Below the pieces are notes generated by a model that had not been told where the DNA came from, made no database searches, and worked only from the letters and a program-made list of their open reading frames with translations. Position numbers and translations under genes: made by a program. Positions 1 to 9,828 of a DNA stretch of 64,000 nucleotides are shown in pieces (the first letter of the stretch is position 1; each line of letters begins with the position of its first letter). Source of the DNA: an uncultured Sphingomonas sp. Its GTDB lineage: Bacteria > Pseudomonadota > Alphaproteobacteria > Sphingomonadales > Sphingomonadaceae. Location: contig NZ_CAJYQD010000032.1 in the NCBI RefSeq assembly GCF_913776855.1, positions 1 through 64,000 on the forward strand. The letters are read 5' to 3'.

Positions 1-391
1 CGCGCGCGGACGAACGTCTCGGCGTCCGGTCCTGTCCATTGCCCCGTATGGCCTGCGTCCGCCGCCGTGCCGATCCACCAGCCCTGCCCCGGCAAGCCAT
101 CCGACTGGCGAACGACCAGCACCGCCAATCCCGGTTCACCAACCAACGCGCCATCCGTATCGATCCGGTCGAGCGTGGCGCATAGCGCACGCATCTTCGG
201 CCGGGTGAAGCGGTGGCCCAGCGCGCCCAGGATTTCGCTATAGGTCATCGCACGGCCCTCACGCGCTGCCGCCACCAGCAGCACGCGAACCCGCGCCACG
301 TCGGCGATGCCGCCCGGCCCGTCCGGTGCTTCGAGACCATTCGCCAACAGCCAGCCGCCAAGGGTATCCCCCGGCGACTGGCGGCCCGGCA

Positions 392-392
<1 letters not shown>
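1..392 (-). CDS. Hypothetical small protein, C-terminus beyond the left edge
   Basis: An open frame starts at ATG 392-390 and runs off the left end without a stop, giving about 130 residues. The start overlaps the ettA stop by one base (TGATG), so translation is probably coupled to ettA. The protein begins MPGRQSPGDTLGGWLL and has a central segment (MTYSEILGALGHRFTRPKMR) that looks like a winged-helix or helix-turn-helix fold, followed by a GLPGQGWW motif. I do not recognise a characterised family, and the role is unknown. Base composition matches the neighbouring genes. Confidence 0.7.
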
Positions 393-2071
<1,679 letters not shown>

Positions 2072-2502
2072 TGCCGAAGGCTCCGTTTCGAATATCGGGG
2101 GTGGTATGAATTGTTCTGGCGCGATGTAGCGATGGGCCAACGAATTGGCAACGCGGCCGCCATGGACCGAAGGGCGGCCGCGTCCGGCCGATTCGGCCTC
2201 CCCCGCCCCATCCCGGACGGCGTCCCGATGCGGCAATCGACGATCCGCAACGGGATCGACAGGCCTCGGCAAATCACAATTCGCAGACGCAACATTACGC
2301 TGCGTCATGCGCCGTTTTCGGCCCGGAATTCAGGCATTCCTGCGGTTCGTCGCGCCCCTGCCACGGTCCACCATTGGTCGCAAAGCCGCATTCCTGCCAC
2401 AATTGGAGATTGACGGGCCGCGTGGAAGCGCTATTGCGGCAATCTCGCGACGGCGGTGACGCCGGGATATTCGCGAAATGGAATTTTCTGGGAGTAACCC
2501 GA
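2072..2502. other. Intergenic stretch without a recognisable gene
   Basis: About 430 bases separate the divergent ettA and the small lipoprotein gene. Short frames exist on both strands, but none has a convincing start site or protein-like composition. Presumably it holds the promoters of both genes. No clear -35/-10 pair could be assigned. Confidence 0.5.
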
Positions 2503-2748
2503 ATGAAGAAGATCATGCTCGTCGCCGCCGCTGCCGGCCTCCTCTCGGTCGCCGCCTGCAAGAACACCCCGACCGACAACGCTGCCGACGCAGCTTCGGA
2601 CAACCTGGAAATGCTGGCCGACAACCTGGAAGCCCAGGCTGAAAACACCTCGAACGAAGCCGTTGCGGCCGACCTGATGAACGCTTCGGAAAACGCCGAA
2701 GACGCTTCGGACGCGATCGAGAACGCAGCCGAGCACAACGGCATGTAA
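2503..2748 (+). CDS. Small Ala/Asn/Asp-rich predicted lipoprotein
   Basis: The 81-residue product starts MKKIMLVAAAAGLLSVAAC. This is a short signal sequence with a lipobox whose invariant cysteine is residue 19, so export and lipidation are predicted. The mature part is acidic and built from near-heptad units such as DNLEMLADNLEAQAENT, suggesting an amphipathic alpha-helix or coiled coil. GGAG at 2491-2494 is well placed for ATG 2503. A strong terminator follows, so this is probably a single-gene transcript. Similar small lipoproteins of unknown function occur in sphingomonads. Function unknown. Confidence 0.8.
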   Translation: MKKIMLVAAAAGLLSVAACKNTPTDNAADAASDNLEMLADNLEAQAENTSNEAVAADLMNASENAEDASDAIENAAEHNGM

Positions 2749-2792
2749 TTCCCGCTCCCGCGTCCATCTGCGACGCGGGAAACCGGAATTCG

Positions 2793-2832
2793 AAAAGGGG
2801 CGCCCCGGCAACGGTGGCGCCCCTTTTTTTTT
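2793..2832 (+). terminator. Rho-independent terminator
   Basis: A 12-bp perfect stem (2793-2804 with 2816-2827, AAAAGGGGCGCC against its complement) with an 11-base loop is followed by a run of nine T. It lies 44 bases after the small lipoprotein gene. Confidence 0.9.
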
Positions 2833-3107
2833 CGTGATCGTTCGGGATCGTTACGCACCCAGCCGGACGGTGGCGCGATTGCGGCACCTTTGCGACACGG
2901 CAGTGAGCGAATGTTGCGCGCTGCATCGCGGCAGGATTTTGCGCCAATTGACGCTGAAGGGGACATGCGCAGCACCATGGTTCCATCGCGGAGAACGACC
3001 GGCCGAGTGGCTCGGCCAGTACCTGCACGTCGGGCGACGGGACGATCGCCTGGCAACCAGACCAGCGCTCACCCCGCAGCCCCCGGAACGCCGTCATCCG
3101 CTTCGAG

Positions 3108-4103
3108 CTAGGCCGGCCGCACCCAGCAACGCGCCACGAATCGGGATATTTCGGTCGCCAGATCATGGTCCTCCGGAGTGTTCCCCTGAAAACCGCCGTG
3201 CGGCATCGCCTCGAAGACATGGAGTTCGGCATCCACGTTCGCCCGGCGGAGCGCACGGTGCATCCGCACCGCATTGGACAGGAACAGGTCGCGCGTACCC
3301 GATTGGAGGAAAGTCGGGGGAAGGCCCGTCAACTCTCCGAACAATGGCGAGAGGTAGGGATGCGACAGCTCCGCCCCGCCGGCATAGAGCAGGTTGTTCC
3401 GCATCAGGGAGCCGGGCAGCACCACATCCACCATCTGGTTGACCTGGAAACTGTCGCCGGACTCGGTCAGATCGACCTCCGGGGACAGGAGGACCATTCC
3501 GGCGGGCATGGGCAACCCTTCGGCCTTTGCGCGCAGAAGCATCGCGACGGCCAGGTTTCCGCCCGCCGATCGCCCGCTCACGACGATACGCGACGGTGCG
3601 TGCCGTTCCAGCACATGGCGATATGCCGCCATCGCATCGTCCAGCGCCGCGGGATAGGGATGTTCGGGCGGCATCCTGTAATCGACGCCATAGCAGAGCG
3701 CCCCCTGCCGATCCGCCTGCATCCGCGCCTGGGCGCGACACGCCTCGCCACCACCGAACACGAACGCGCCGCCATGGAAATCCAGAAGAGCGTAGTCCGG
3801 CGCCGACAGCGTCTCCGGCGTCGCGACGTGGATCGTGGCCGCATCGGTTCGAACCGTCTCGACGGTGGCGCGCAACGTAACCGCCAGCCCTTTCACGGCC
3901 GCCGCATAGTGCCCGTCCGCTGCCGCCTTGACCTTCATCCAACCCGCATGATCGTCCGGCAGGGGCATCGTGTAGAGCGCGTTGTGCGGAATGCCATCGT
4001 CGTTCACCAGTCGTTCGAGACTGGCACGGGCTTCCCGGCTTATCGATGCAGGAAAGGGTATCAAACGGCCCTGAACCTCAACGCCGTTCTGGTGGTCGGT
4101 CAT
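3108..4103 (-). CDS. Alpha/beta-hydrolase, hormone-sensitive-lipase-type esterase
   Basis: The 331-residue protein carries the HSL (bacterial esterase family IV) signatures. An oxyanion-hole HGGAF lies at 110-114 and the nucleophile elbow GRSAGG at 177-182 with Ser179. A DYRMPPEHPYPAALDD segment follows the oxyanion hole, as is usual in this family. The likely remaining catalytic residues are Asp272 (GTRD) and His302 (PHGGF). It should hydrolyse short-chain acyl esters; the natural substrate is unknown. No signal peptide is visible, so it is probably cytoplasmic. The next gene upstream on this strand is an Rrf2 regulator about 140 bases away, but co-transcription is not evident. Confidence 0.9.
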   Translation of the reverse strand: MTDHQNGVEVQGRLIPFPASISREARASLERLVNDDGIPHNALYTMPLPDDHAGWMKVKAAADGHYAAAVKGLAVTLRATVETVRTDAATIHVATPETLSAPDYALLDFHGGAFVFGGGEACRAQARMQADRQGALCYGVDYRMPPEHPYPAALDDAMAAYRHVLERHAPSRIVVSGRSAGGNLAVAMLLRAKAEGLPMPAGMVLLSPEVDLTESGDSFQVNQMVDVVLPGSLMRNNLLYAGGAELSHPYLSPLFGELTGLPPTFLQSGTRDLFLSNAVRMHRALRRANVDAELHVFEAMPHGGFQGNTPEDHDLATEISRFVARCWVRPA

Positions 4104-4244
4104 GTGTTGCGCTCCTCAGGACGCGTGCCGGATCATCGACAGGCCGTAACCGATACGGACGGTGCCGGGCATTGCGTCATAGTGTCCCCTCCCCCCTTCC
4201 GGCAAACGCCCCTTGGGCGGGGTGGCCGGATGCGACAGGTCCTG

Positions 4245-4676
4245 CTACCCGGCCGCATCGCAATTCGCGTCGAACTCGCGCGCCAGTTCAGCCAGGGTCA
4301 CCGCGCCCAGCCGCGCGAACAACAATGCCTCGGCATCCCGCAGCACACCGTCCAGCGCCGTGTTGACCGCCTTCTCCACCGCGCAGTCGGCGTTGGCGTT
4401 CTCATGGCCGATCGCGACCAGACGGGGTCCGCCAACCGCGCGATGCACGTCCAGCAGCGAGACGTTCTGCAAGGGCTGCGCGATCACCCAGCCGCCGCCA
4501 TGGCCCTTTTCCGATCGTACATATCCCGCGTCCCGCAGGCCGGCCAGCGTACGCCGAACCACCACCGGGTTGGTGCCCAGCATATGGGCGATCGCCTCGG
4601 ACGTCATCGGCCCGTCATGCCGCGCCATGTGGAGCAGCACATGCAGCATTCGCGAAAGGCGGCTGTCGTTACGCAC
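4245..4676 (-). CDS. Rrf2-family transcriptional regulator
   Basis: This 143-residue protein has the Rrf2 winged helix at about residues 8-60 (MTSEAIAHMLGTNPVVVRRTLAGLRDAGYV) followed by the GHGGGW wing. Rrf2 proteins that bind iron-sulfur clusters carry three closely spaced cysteines. Here only Cys98 and Cys139 are seen, so a cluster-independent sensor is more likely, resembling the NsrR-like or YwnA group. It is divergent from a SAM-dependent methyltransferase, and a 30-bp dyad in the shared intergenic region is the probable operator for both genes. Confidence 0.88.
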   Translation of the reverse strand: MRNDSRLSRMLHVLLHMARHDGPMTSEAIAHMLGTNPVVVRRTLAGLRDAGYVRSEKGHGGGWVIAQPLQNVSLLDVHRAVGGPRLVAIGHENANADCAVEKAVNTALDGVLRDAEALLFARLGAVTLAELAREFDANCDAAG

Positions 4677-4722
4677 GATCCGATCCTTCCCCGCGCCACC
4701 ATGGTTGGCAAGCGTGCAATAT

Positions 4723-4752
4723 CACGATACTTGTAATGTTACATGATTCGTG
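4723..4752. promoter_or_regulatory. 30-bp dyad, candidate Rrf2 operator
   Basis: The half-sites CACGATACTTGTAA (4723-4736) and TTACATGATTCGTG (4739-4752) flank a 2-base spacer and match at 11 of 14 paired positions, including perfect TGTAA/TTACA and CACGA/TCGTG blocks. The site ends 11 bases before the methyltransferase start and overlaps where its promoter should be. Operator function is inferred from position and symmetry. Confidence 0.6.
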
Positions 4753-4762
4753 GAGTGCGAAT

Positions 4763-5542
4763 ATGCCTGTTTACGAGAATCCGGATCACTGGGACGGCGC
4801 CGCCCGACATTATGAGAAAACGGCGCATCCCTTCACTTCCCGCTATGCCGAGGCGGCGCTTGGGCAGGTCGGCCTGACAGCGGAGAGCCGCGTGCTGGAC
4901 GTGGCGGCCGGGACCGGCGCCCTGGCGCTCGCAGCGGCACGGACCGGCGCACAGGTACTTGCGACCGACTTCTCGCCCGGCATGGTGGCGCGCATCGCGG
5001 CGGCAAAGCTGCCCAATGTCGACGCACGCGTCATGGATGGCCAAGCCCTCGCGCTGGAAGACGGCAGTTTCGACGCCGTCTTCTCGATCTTCGGCGTCAT
5101 CATGTTTCCCGACTGGCGCAAGGGACTCTCCGAAATGGCGCGGGTGACGCGCCCCGGAGGATATGGCGTAATCACGACCTGGCAGGATGGCGGCGCGGCG
5201 ACCTTCCTCCTGCTCGGCCAGGTGCGTCGCAAGCTGTTTTCCGGGCGTGAGGGCATGACCTTGCCGAATGCGGTCAAGGCGCTGAGCGATCCGAGCGATT
5301 TCGCGCGCGAACTATTGGCTGCGGGATACCGGGACCCACGGATCGAACACGTCACCTATGATTACGCGCTCGATGTCGATGCGCTGGTCGAGCCGGATAC
5401 CTTGTTCGGCATGTCCCCCGACTGGGTCAGCCTGACCGACACCGAACGGGCCGCCGTCGTCGCCGAGGTGCGAGCCATGGCTGGCGACCGGACAATCCTG
5501 CCTATCCCTTCGACCGCCCTGATCGGGATAGGCAGGCGCTGA
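4763..5542 (+). CDS. Class I SAM-dependent methyltransferase
   Basis: The 259-residue protein has SAM-binding motif I VLDVAAGTGALA at about 44-55, the acidic motif TDFSPGM near 69-74, and FDAVFSIFG in the post-I region, as in the UbiE/type-11 methyltransferase superfamily. The substrate cannot be deduced. ATG 4763 was preferred to the upstream ATG 4736 because GGAG at 4752-4755 is ideally spaced and the upstream ATG lies inside the regulatory dyad. It is divergent from the Rrf2 regulator, which probably represses it. Confidence 0.85.
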   Translation: MPVYENPDHWDGAARHYEKTAHPFTSRYAEAALGQVGLTAESRVLDVAAGTGALALAAARTGAQVLATDFSPGMVARIAAAKLPNVDARVMDGQALALEDGSFDAVFSIFGVIMFPDWRKGLSEMARVTRPGGYGVITTWQDGGAATFLLLGQVRRKLFSGREGMTLPNAVKALSDPSDFARELLAAGYRDPRIEHVTYDYALDVDALVEPDTLFGMSPDWVSLTDTERAAVVAEVRAMAGDRTILPIPSTALIGIGRR

Positions 5543-5707
5543 ACACGCACCGGCTCGACCGGCAGCGGTGCCACTGGAGCGGGCGAATCACAGGTCGTGC
5601 CTGTCTGGCTGCGCGAGGCGGATCTCGCGACGAAACAGATGCTACGCTTTGCCCTGAACGCGGCCCCGACAAGGCGCGTTGTATCCTGTGTCGAGGCCGC
5701 TGTGCCG

Positions 5708-6280
5708 CTACTTACCGCCAGCGCCCATTCGTTCGCCGCACCGTGCCACCCAGTCGCGGATCGCCGGGTCGGCGGGCATCATGTCGGCAAACCAGAAGAA
5801 CGGCGAACTGCACAGCATGTCCGCCGCGGAGAAGCGCTCGCCGAGCAGCCACGGCCCACGCCGAAGCGGCTCGGCCAGTCGCTCGATCATCGTATCGAAG
5901 TCGCGCAGACCGGCGGCGATCGCCGGATGGCTGACGTTCGCCCACTTCAGGATCAACAGCGGTTCGATGACGCCCTGATAATAGAATAGCCACGACAGGT
6001 ACGCCCCGCGACCCGCCTCGCCGGGTAGCGGCCCCAGCCCGGCATCGGGATAGGCGTCAGTGAGGTAGAGCATGATCGCGCCGCGCTCGCGCACCGCGTC
6101 GTCGCCATCGGTCAGGTAGGGCACCTTGCCCTCCGGGTGCGGATTGGCGGGATCGGGGCTGCCCGACCCGTCCTGTCGCGCGATGGTCACCTCGCGCATG
6201 TCGATGTCGGCCGAGAGCATCCGCACGAGCGCGACGACCGTGTCGGACCGGGAATTGGGCGAGAAATAGAGGGTGCGCAT
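5708..6280 (-). CDS. Glutathione S-transferase family protein
   Basis: The 190-residue protein begins MRTLYFSPNSRSDTV, the N-terminal thioredoxin-fold beta-alpha unit of GSTs with a possible catalytic Ser10. The glutathione-site KVPYL lies near 52-56, followed by ERGAIMLYL. The all-helical C-terminal domain spans about 90-190. Family members conjugate or reduce with glutathione; the substrate is unknown. The gene is divergent from a YafY/WYL regulator with only 70 bases between starts, so shared control is likely. ATG 6280 fits the family N-terminus; the longer frame has no homology-like sequence. Confidence 0.88.
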   Translation of the reverse strand: MRTLYFSPNSRSDTVVALVRMLSADIDMREVTIARQDGSGSPDPANPHPEGKVPYLTDGDDAVRERGAIMLYLTDAYPDAGLGPLPGEAGRGAYLSWLFYYQGVIEPLLILKWANVSHPAIAAGLRDFDTMIERLAEPLRRGPWLLGERFSAADMLCSSPFFWFADMMPADPAIRDWVARCGERMGAGGK

Positions 6281-6350
6281 CGGCTTTCTCCTTGCGGTGA
6301 TTGATGCTGTCCCTCTACGGCAGCGCTCCTGACAATTTCGGGCAGCAGGG

Positions 6351-7073
6351 ATGGCACGATCGGACCGACTGATGCGGTTGCTCGACGCACTGCGACGGCT
6401 TCCCAAGCCGGTCACGGCGACGCGCCTTGCCGCGGAAACGGAGATCTCGACGCGGCAGCTTTACCGCGACATCGCCACGTTGCGCGCCGGTGGGGTGCTG
6501 ATCGATGGAACGGCGGGCTATGGCTACACGCTGACCGAAGATCCCGCGCTCCCGCCGCAGAGCTTCTCGCGCCTTGAGATCGAAGCGCTGATGCTCGGGG
6601 TCGCGAGCCTCGGCGATCTCGGTGACGACACGCTGACGACGGCGGGGCGCAATGCGCTCGCGCGGATCGTCGCGACCTTGCCCGACCGGCAAGCGCGGCA
6701 GGCGGCGCACGCAACGATCCGATCCTGGCGCCCACCGGAGTCGCGCCCTGCCGTCACGATCGACCTCGATCTCCTGCGCGAAGCCTGCTGGGACGAGGTC
6801 AGCGTCCACATCGCCTATCGCGACGCGCAGGGGCGACGTACCGAACGCGAGATTCTGCCGCTCGGCATGTCCTATAGCCCCAAGACGCTGATGCTGTTGG
6901 GCTGGTGCCTGTTGCGCGAGGCCCATCGCACGTTCGAGGTGGCGCGGATCGAAGCACTGGAACGGAGCGGGCACAGCTTTCGTCCCCGCCGGGTGCAGCT
7001 TCTGCGCGATTATGTCGTGCTGCGGACGGCGGAATGGAAGCGGCAGGAGGAACAGGCGCGGACTTCGTCGTGA
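6351..7073 (+). CDS. YafY-type transcriptional regulator, HTH plus WYL domain
   Basis: The 240-residue protein has an N-terminal winged helix (about 5-60, ATRLAAETEISTRQLYRDIATLRAGGVLI). A WYL-type effector domain lies at about 130-225 (SVHIAYRDAQGRRTEREILPLG). WYL domains bind ligands such as nucleic-acid or small-molecule effectors. Its divergent partner is a GST gene, so a detoxification-responsive switch is plausible, though that is only inference from gene order. Confidence 0.88.
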   Translation: MARSDRLMRLLDALRRLPKPVTATRLAAETEISTRQLYRDIATLRAGGVLIDGTAGYGYTLTEDPALPPQSFSRLEIEALMLGVASLGDLGDDTLTTAGRNALARIVATLPDRQARQAAHATIRSWRPPESRPAVTIDLDLLREACWDEVSVHIAYRDAQGRRTEREILPLGMSYSPKTLMLLGWCLLREAHRTFEVARIEALERSGHSFRPRRVQLLRDYVVLRTAEWKRQEEQARTSS

Positions 7074-7104
7074 CAGCTTCTCTTGCATGGCCTAGCTTCG
7101 GCCG

Positions 7105-7956
7105 ATGGCATCCGGCGACTGGACCGATCAACAAAATGACGCGATCGTCGCCGACTATTTCGCGATGCTGGCCGATGATGAGGCAGGCCGCCCCTATAGC
7201 AAGGCCGAGCATAACCGTCGGTTGCAGGCGGCGATCGGCCGCCCGCGCGGGTCGATCGAATACAAGCATCAGAATATTAGTGCCGTCCTGAAGGGGCTCG
7301 GTGAGGATTGGATCCCCGGCTACAAGCCCGCCTTCAACTTCCAGGGGTCGCTGGTTGACGCCGTGGCGCGCTGGCTGGCTACGCACCCGACGTGGCTGTC
7401 GCCCGAGACGCGCCTGTCGCTGACTGGAGAGTCGTCGCCGTCGCGTGTGCGGGAAACCCCAACCCTGTGGATCGGCCCGCCGCCGACGCTCGGCAACGTC
7501 CCGCCGCCGGACGAGTTGGAACAGATGCAGCATATCGCCCGGCGCTTCGACGTGGCGGAGCGCGATGCCCGCAACCGTGCGCTCGGCCGCGCTGGCGAGG
7601 AGCGCATCGTCCTTCACGAACGATCGTCGCTTATTGCCGCCGGGCGCGACGATCTGGCCGATCGCATCCGCTGGGTTTCGGACCAGGATGGCGACGGCGC
7701 CGGCTACGACATCGCCAGCTTCGAGAGCGATGGCCGTCCTCGCCTGATCGAGGTGAAGACCACCAACGGCTGGGAACGCACGCCCTTTCACATCAGCCGC
7801 AACGAACTGGCCGTGTCGGAAGAGCATCGGGGAGACTGGTGCCTTGTGCGGCTCTGGAACTTCGCCCGCAATCCCCGCGCGTTCGAGCTGCGGCCGCCGC
7901 TGGACGCGCATGTGTCACTGATGCCGACCAGTTTTCAGGCCAGCTTTCGGGGTTAA
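7105..7956 (+). CDS. DUF3883-domain protein, putative PD-(D/E)xK nuclease-like
   Basis: The 283-residue protein has an N-terminal region (1-95) with a conserved-looking RPYSKAEHNRRLQ element. The C-terminal DUF3883 domain (about 140-260) carries GYD (Asp202) and IEVKTT (Glu216, Lys218), matching the core of the PD-(D/E)xK nuclease fold, plus a preceding GRAGEE helix. DUF3883 is common in restriction-modification and phage-defence loci, but here it stands alone, with no methyltransferase or helicase nearby. Its stop overlaps the stop of a degraded gene on the other strand. Nuclease activity is predicted from motifs only. Confidence 0.8.
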   Translation: MASGDWTDQQNDAIVADYFAMLADDEAGRPYSKAEHNRRLQAAIGRPRGSIEYKHQNISAVLKGLGEDWIPGYKPAFNFQGSLVDAVARWLATHPTWLSPETRLSLTGESSPSRVRETPTLWIGPPPTLGNVPPPDELEQMQHIARRFDVAERDARNRALGRAGEERIVLHERSSLIAAGRDDLADRIRWVSDQDGDGAGYDIASFESDGRPRLIEVKTTNGWERTPFHISRNELAVSEEHRGDWCLVRLWNFARNPRAFELRPPLDAHVSLMPTSFQASFRG

Positions 7957-8145
7957 GGCTCGGCGCTGACCATGGACAGGGCATGGTCGACGAACCGGTC
8001 CTTCTCACCGACCGGCGCGACATAGTGCAGCGCCTCGCGCGCAAGGTCGGGCGAGCCGCCGCGCGCGATCATCCAGATGGCGAGGTACGGTGCCGCGAGG
8101 CAACCGCCACCGGTGGCGATGTTGCCATGCGCGGCGAAGGGCGAG
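7953..8145 (-). pseudogene. C-terminal remnant of a DJ-1/PfpI-family protein
   Basis: An open stretch of about 60 codons on the minus strand encodes HGNIATGGGCLAAPYLAIW and later ALHYVAPVGEKDRFVDHAL. This resembles the C-terminal end of DJ-1/PfpI-family proteins from proteobacteria. It ends at TAA 7955-7953, overlapping the stop of the DUF3883 gene. No N-terminal part or start is present: upstream the sequence switches, in another frame, to an integrase-like fragment. I interpret it as a gene truncated by insertion or deletion. The family assignment rests on pattern memory. Confidence 0.5.
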
Positions 8146-8149
8146 CGCG

Positions 8150-8262
8150 GTAAAATTCCCCGTGCGTAACGAAACCGAGAGGGGCAGCGGCTGGCCCGCC
8201 ACCATGATCTTGCGGCGCCAATGATAGCTGCCGCCGCGCAGTTTCAGGTTCGGCAATCCCAC
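8150..8262 (-). pseudogene. N-terminal remnant of a tyrosine-recombinase integrase
   Basis: From GTG 8262 the minus strand encodes LPNLKLRGGSYHWRRK, later PLPLSVSLRTGNF. This matches the N-terminal 'RGGxYxWRRK ... SLRTGN' module of phage-type integrases of sphingomonads. After about 37 residues the similarity stops and the frame continues as arginine-rich nonsense. The fragment lies 87 bases from the 3' end of tRNA-Pro, where integrases of tRNA-targeted elements usually sit. It is a scar, not a functional gene. Confidence 0.55.
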
Positions 8263-8348
8263 GCCTTGGCCCCCGATGGATACAGCGATAGGTACAACCG
8301 TTCCCGATCGCTGGGTTGGCGACGTGAAATCAAAGCCTTAGCGGGAGT

Positions 8349-8425
<77 letters not shown>

Positions 8426-8470
8426 ACGCGAAGCGCGGCCTTAGTCGCAAATGCCGCGCGGTTCAAGCGT

Positions 8471-8546
8471 TGGTGGGCCCGGCAGGACTCGAACCCGCAA
8501 CCTAGCCGTTATGAGCGGCCAGCTCTAACCATTGAGCTACAGGCCC
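8471..8546 (-). tRNA. tRNA-Ile2 (anticodon CAT, lysidine type)
   Basis: The minus strand gives a 76-nt cloverleaf with GGGCCTG acceptor stem, loop CTCATAA (anticodon CAT), GGTTCGAGTCC T-arm and encoded CCA. The overall sequence resembles ileX-type tRNA-Ile2, whose C34 is converted to lysidine, more than initiator or elongator tRNA-Met. That identity is inferred from similarity to E. coli ileX. Confidence 0.85.
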
Positions 8547-8628
8547 CACACGTTCGCCCCGGTGCGATAGCGTCGGGCGCGGGGGCTGCGCAAGGGCGTT
8601 GATGCCCCTGCCCTACCCCGCCCGGCGA

Positions 8629-9657
8629 TCATGCCGAATCGCGTTCGACCAGGATCGGGGTCATCACCACCGATGGCGCATCCTCGCCCGCGATCCGGCG
8701 GAACAGCGCGGACACCATCGCGTTCGCACCGCTCGCGATATCCTGGCGAACGGTGGTGATGCGCGGTACGGCGCTGAGTGCGAGCGGCAGGTCGTCATAG
8801 CCGACCACCGGCATGTCGGCGGGCACGCGGATACCCCGGTCGGCAAGGACGCGCAGCGCGGTGAGCGCGATGACGTCGGACGCAGCGGCGATGCCATCGA
8901 TCTCCCCGCCCACCCGGTCGAGATGCGCGGCGATCTCCTGCTCCATGATGTCGGAGGCGAGGTGCGTGTCGAGCTGGACCGGGGGATGGTCGATCCCGGC
9001 TAGCGCCAGCGCCTGTGCCACGCCCTCGCAACGCTGGCGGATTTCGGGCGCGCGCAGTTCGCCGAGGAACGCGATGCGCCGCGCGCCGCGTTCGATCAGC
9101 CGTTCACCGGCCAGCCGCCCGCCGGCGATATTGTCGGTGCCGACCGCGCAATGCACCTGACCGGGCAGGTTGCTGCTGCCCCACGCCACCAGCGGGCGAT
9201 AGCGGCGGGCGACGCGTTCGATGGTGTGGAACTGGTCCGACTGGCCGATCAGCAGCACGCCGTCGAGCATCCCGGAATCGACGATCCGCTCCAGCCAGTC
9301 GGTCGCGTCGGGGATGACGCGAGACAGCATGAGGTCATAGCCATCCTCTGTCAGCCGATCGGCGAGGAAACCGAGCATCGTCATGAAGAACGGATCGGAA
9401 AGATGCTGTCGCCGTTCGTGGCCCAGCGGTACGACGACCCCGATCACGCCGGTCCGCTGCGTCCGCAGGCGGCTGGCCATCTGGTTCGGGCGGAAACTAT
9501 GTTCGGTGGCAAGCGCTTGAATACGATCGCGGGTTTCGGCATTGACCAGCGACTTTCCGGCCAGTGCGCGCGACACGGTACCGGGCGACACCCCGGCCAG
9601 TCGGGCAAGATCAGCGATCGTCCGCACGCGGACCGGGGTAGCGGCATTGTCGTCCAT
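8629..9657 (-). CDS. LacI-family transcriptional regulator (first of two)
   Basis: The 342-residue protein has a LacI HTH at about 12-35 (TIADLARLAGVSPGTVSRALAGK) and hinge helix NQMASRLR. A periplasmic-binding-protein-like sugar-sensing domain follows. ATG 9657 places the HTH near the N-terminus, as in the family. It is divergent from a ROK sugar kinase, and the intergenic region contains a sequence close to the LacI/GalR operator consensus. The inducer is unknown but is probably a sugar released by the neighbouring glycoside hydrolases. Confidence 0.92.
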   Translation of the reverse strand: MDDNAATPVRVRTIADLARLAGVSPGTVSRALAGKSLVNAETRDRIQALATEHSFRPNQMASRLRTQRTGVIGVVVPLGHERRQHLSDPFFMTMLGFLADRLTEDGYDLMLSRVIPDATDWLERIVDSGMLDGVLLIGQSDQFHTIERVARRYRPLVAWGSSNLPGQVHCAVGTDNIAGGRLAGERLIERGARRIAFLGELRAPEIRQRCEGVAQALALAGIDHPPVQLDTHLASDIMEQEIAAHLDRVGGEIDGIAAASDVIALTALRVLADRGIRVPADMPVVGYDDLPLALSAVPRITTVRQDIASGANAMVSALFRRIAGEDAPSVVMTPILVERDSA

Positions 9658-9720
9658 GGGCGTGCTTGTACGAACATATTCCCTTGCTCTGCCAGCATTA
9701 TGTGCGCAGCGTGCCAAACA

Positions 9721-9738
9721 ATTGCAAACGATTGCGAA
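9721..9738. promoter_or_regulatory. Candidate LacI-family operator
   Basis: TTGCAAACGATTGCGA (9722-9737) has the central CG and TTGCAA/TTGC arms typical of LacI/GalR operators (TTGCAANCGNTTGCAA). It lies 64 bases upstream of the lacI start and about 90 bases before the ROK kinase start, so it could control both. Confidence 0.5.
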
Positions 9739-9828
9739 AGCGGGTAACGGCGGCGGCCAGCAGTCCCGGCTTGCCGCGTCCGTCGTCGGTGCGGCAGGAT
9801 CAGGGTTCATGCGGGAGAGGGTCGAGCG

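Noticed and set aside
2834..3442. Plus-strand frame overlapping the esterase 3' end
   Set aside because: No ribosome-binding site or domain, composition like antisense; the esterase on the other strand has full motifs.
8471..8546. tRNA-Met interpretation of the CAT anticodon
   Set aside because: The acceptor and anticodon-arm sequence match ileX-type tRNA-Ile2 better; initiator features (three GC pairs in the anticodon stem, mismatch at position 1-72) are absent.
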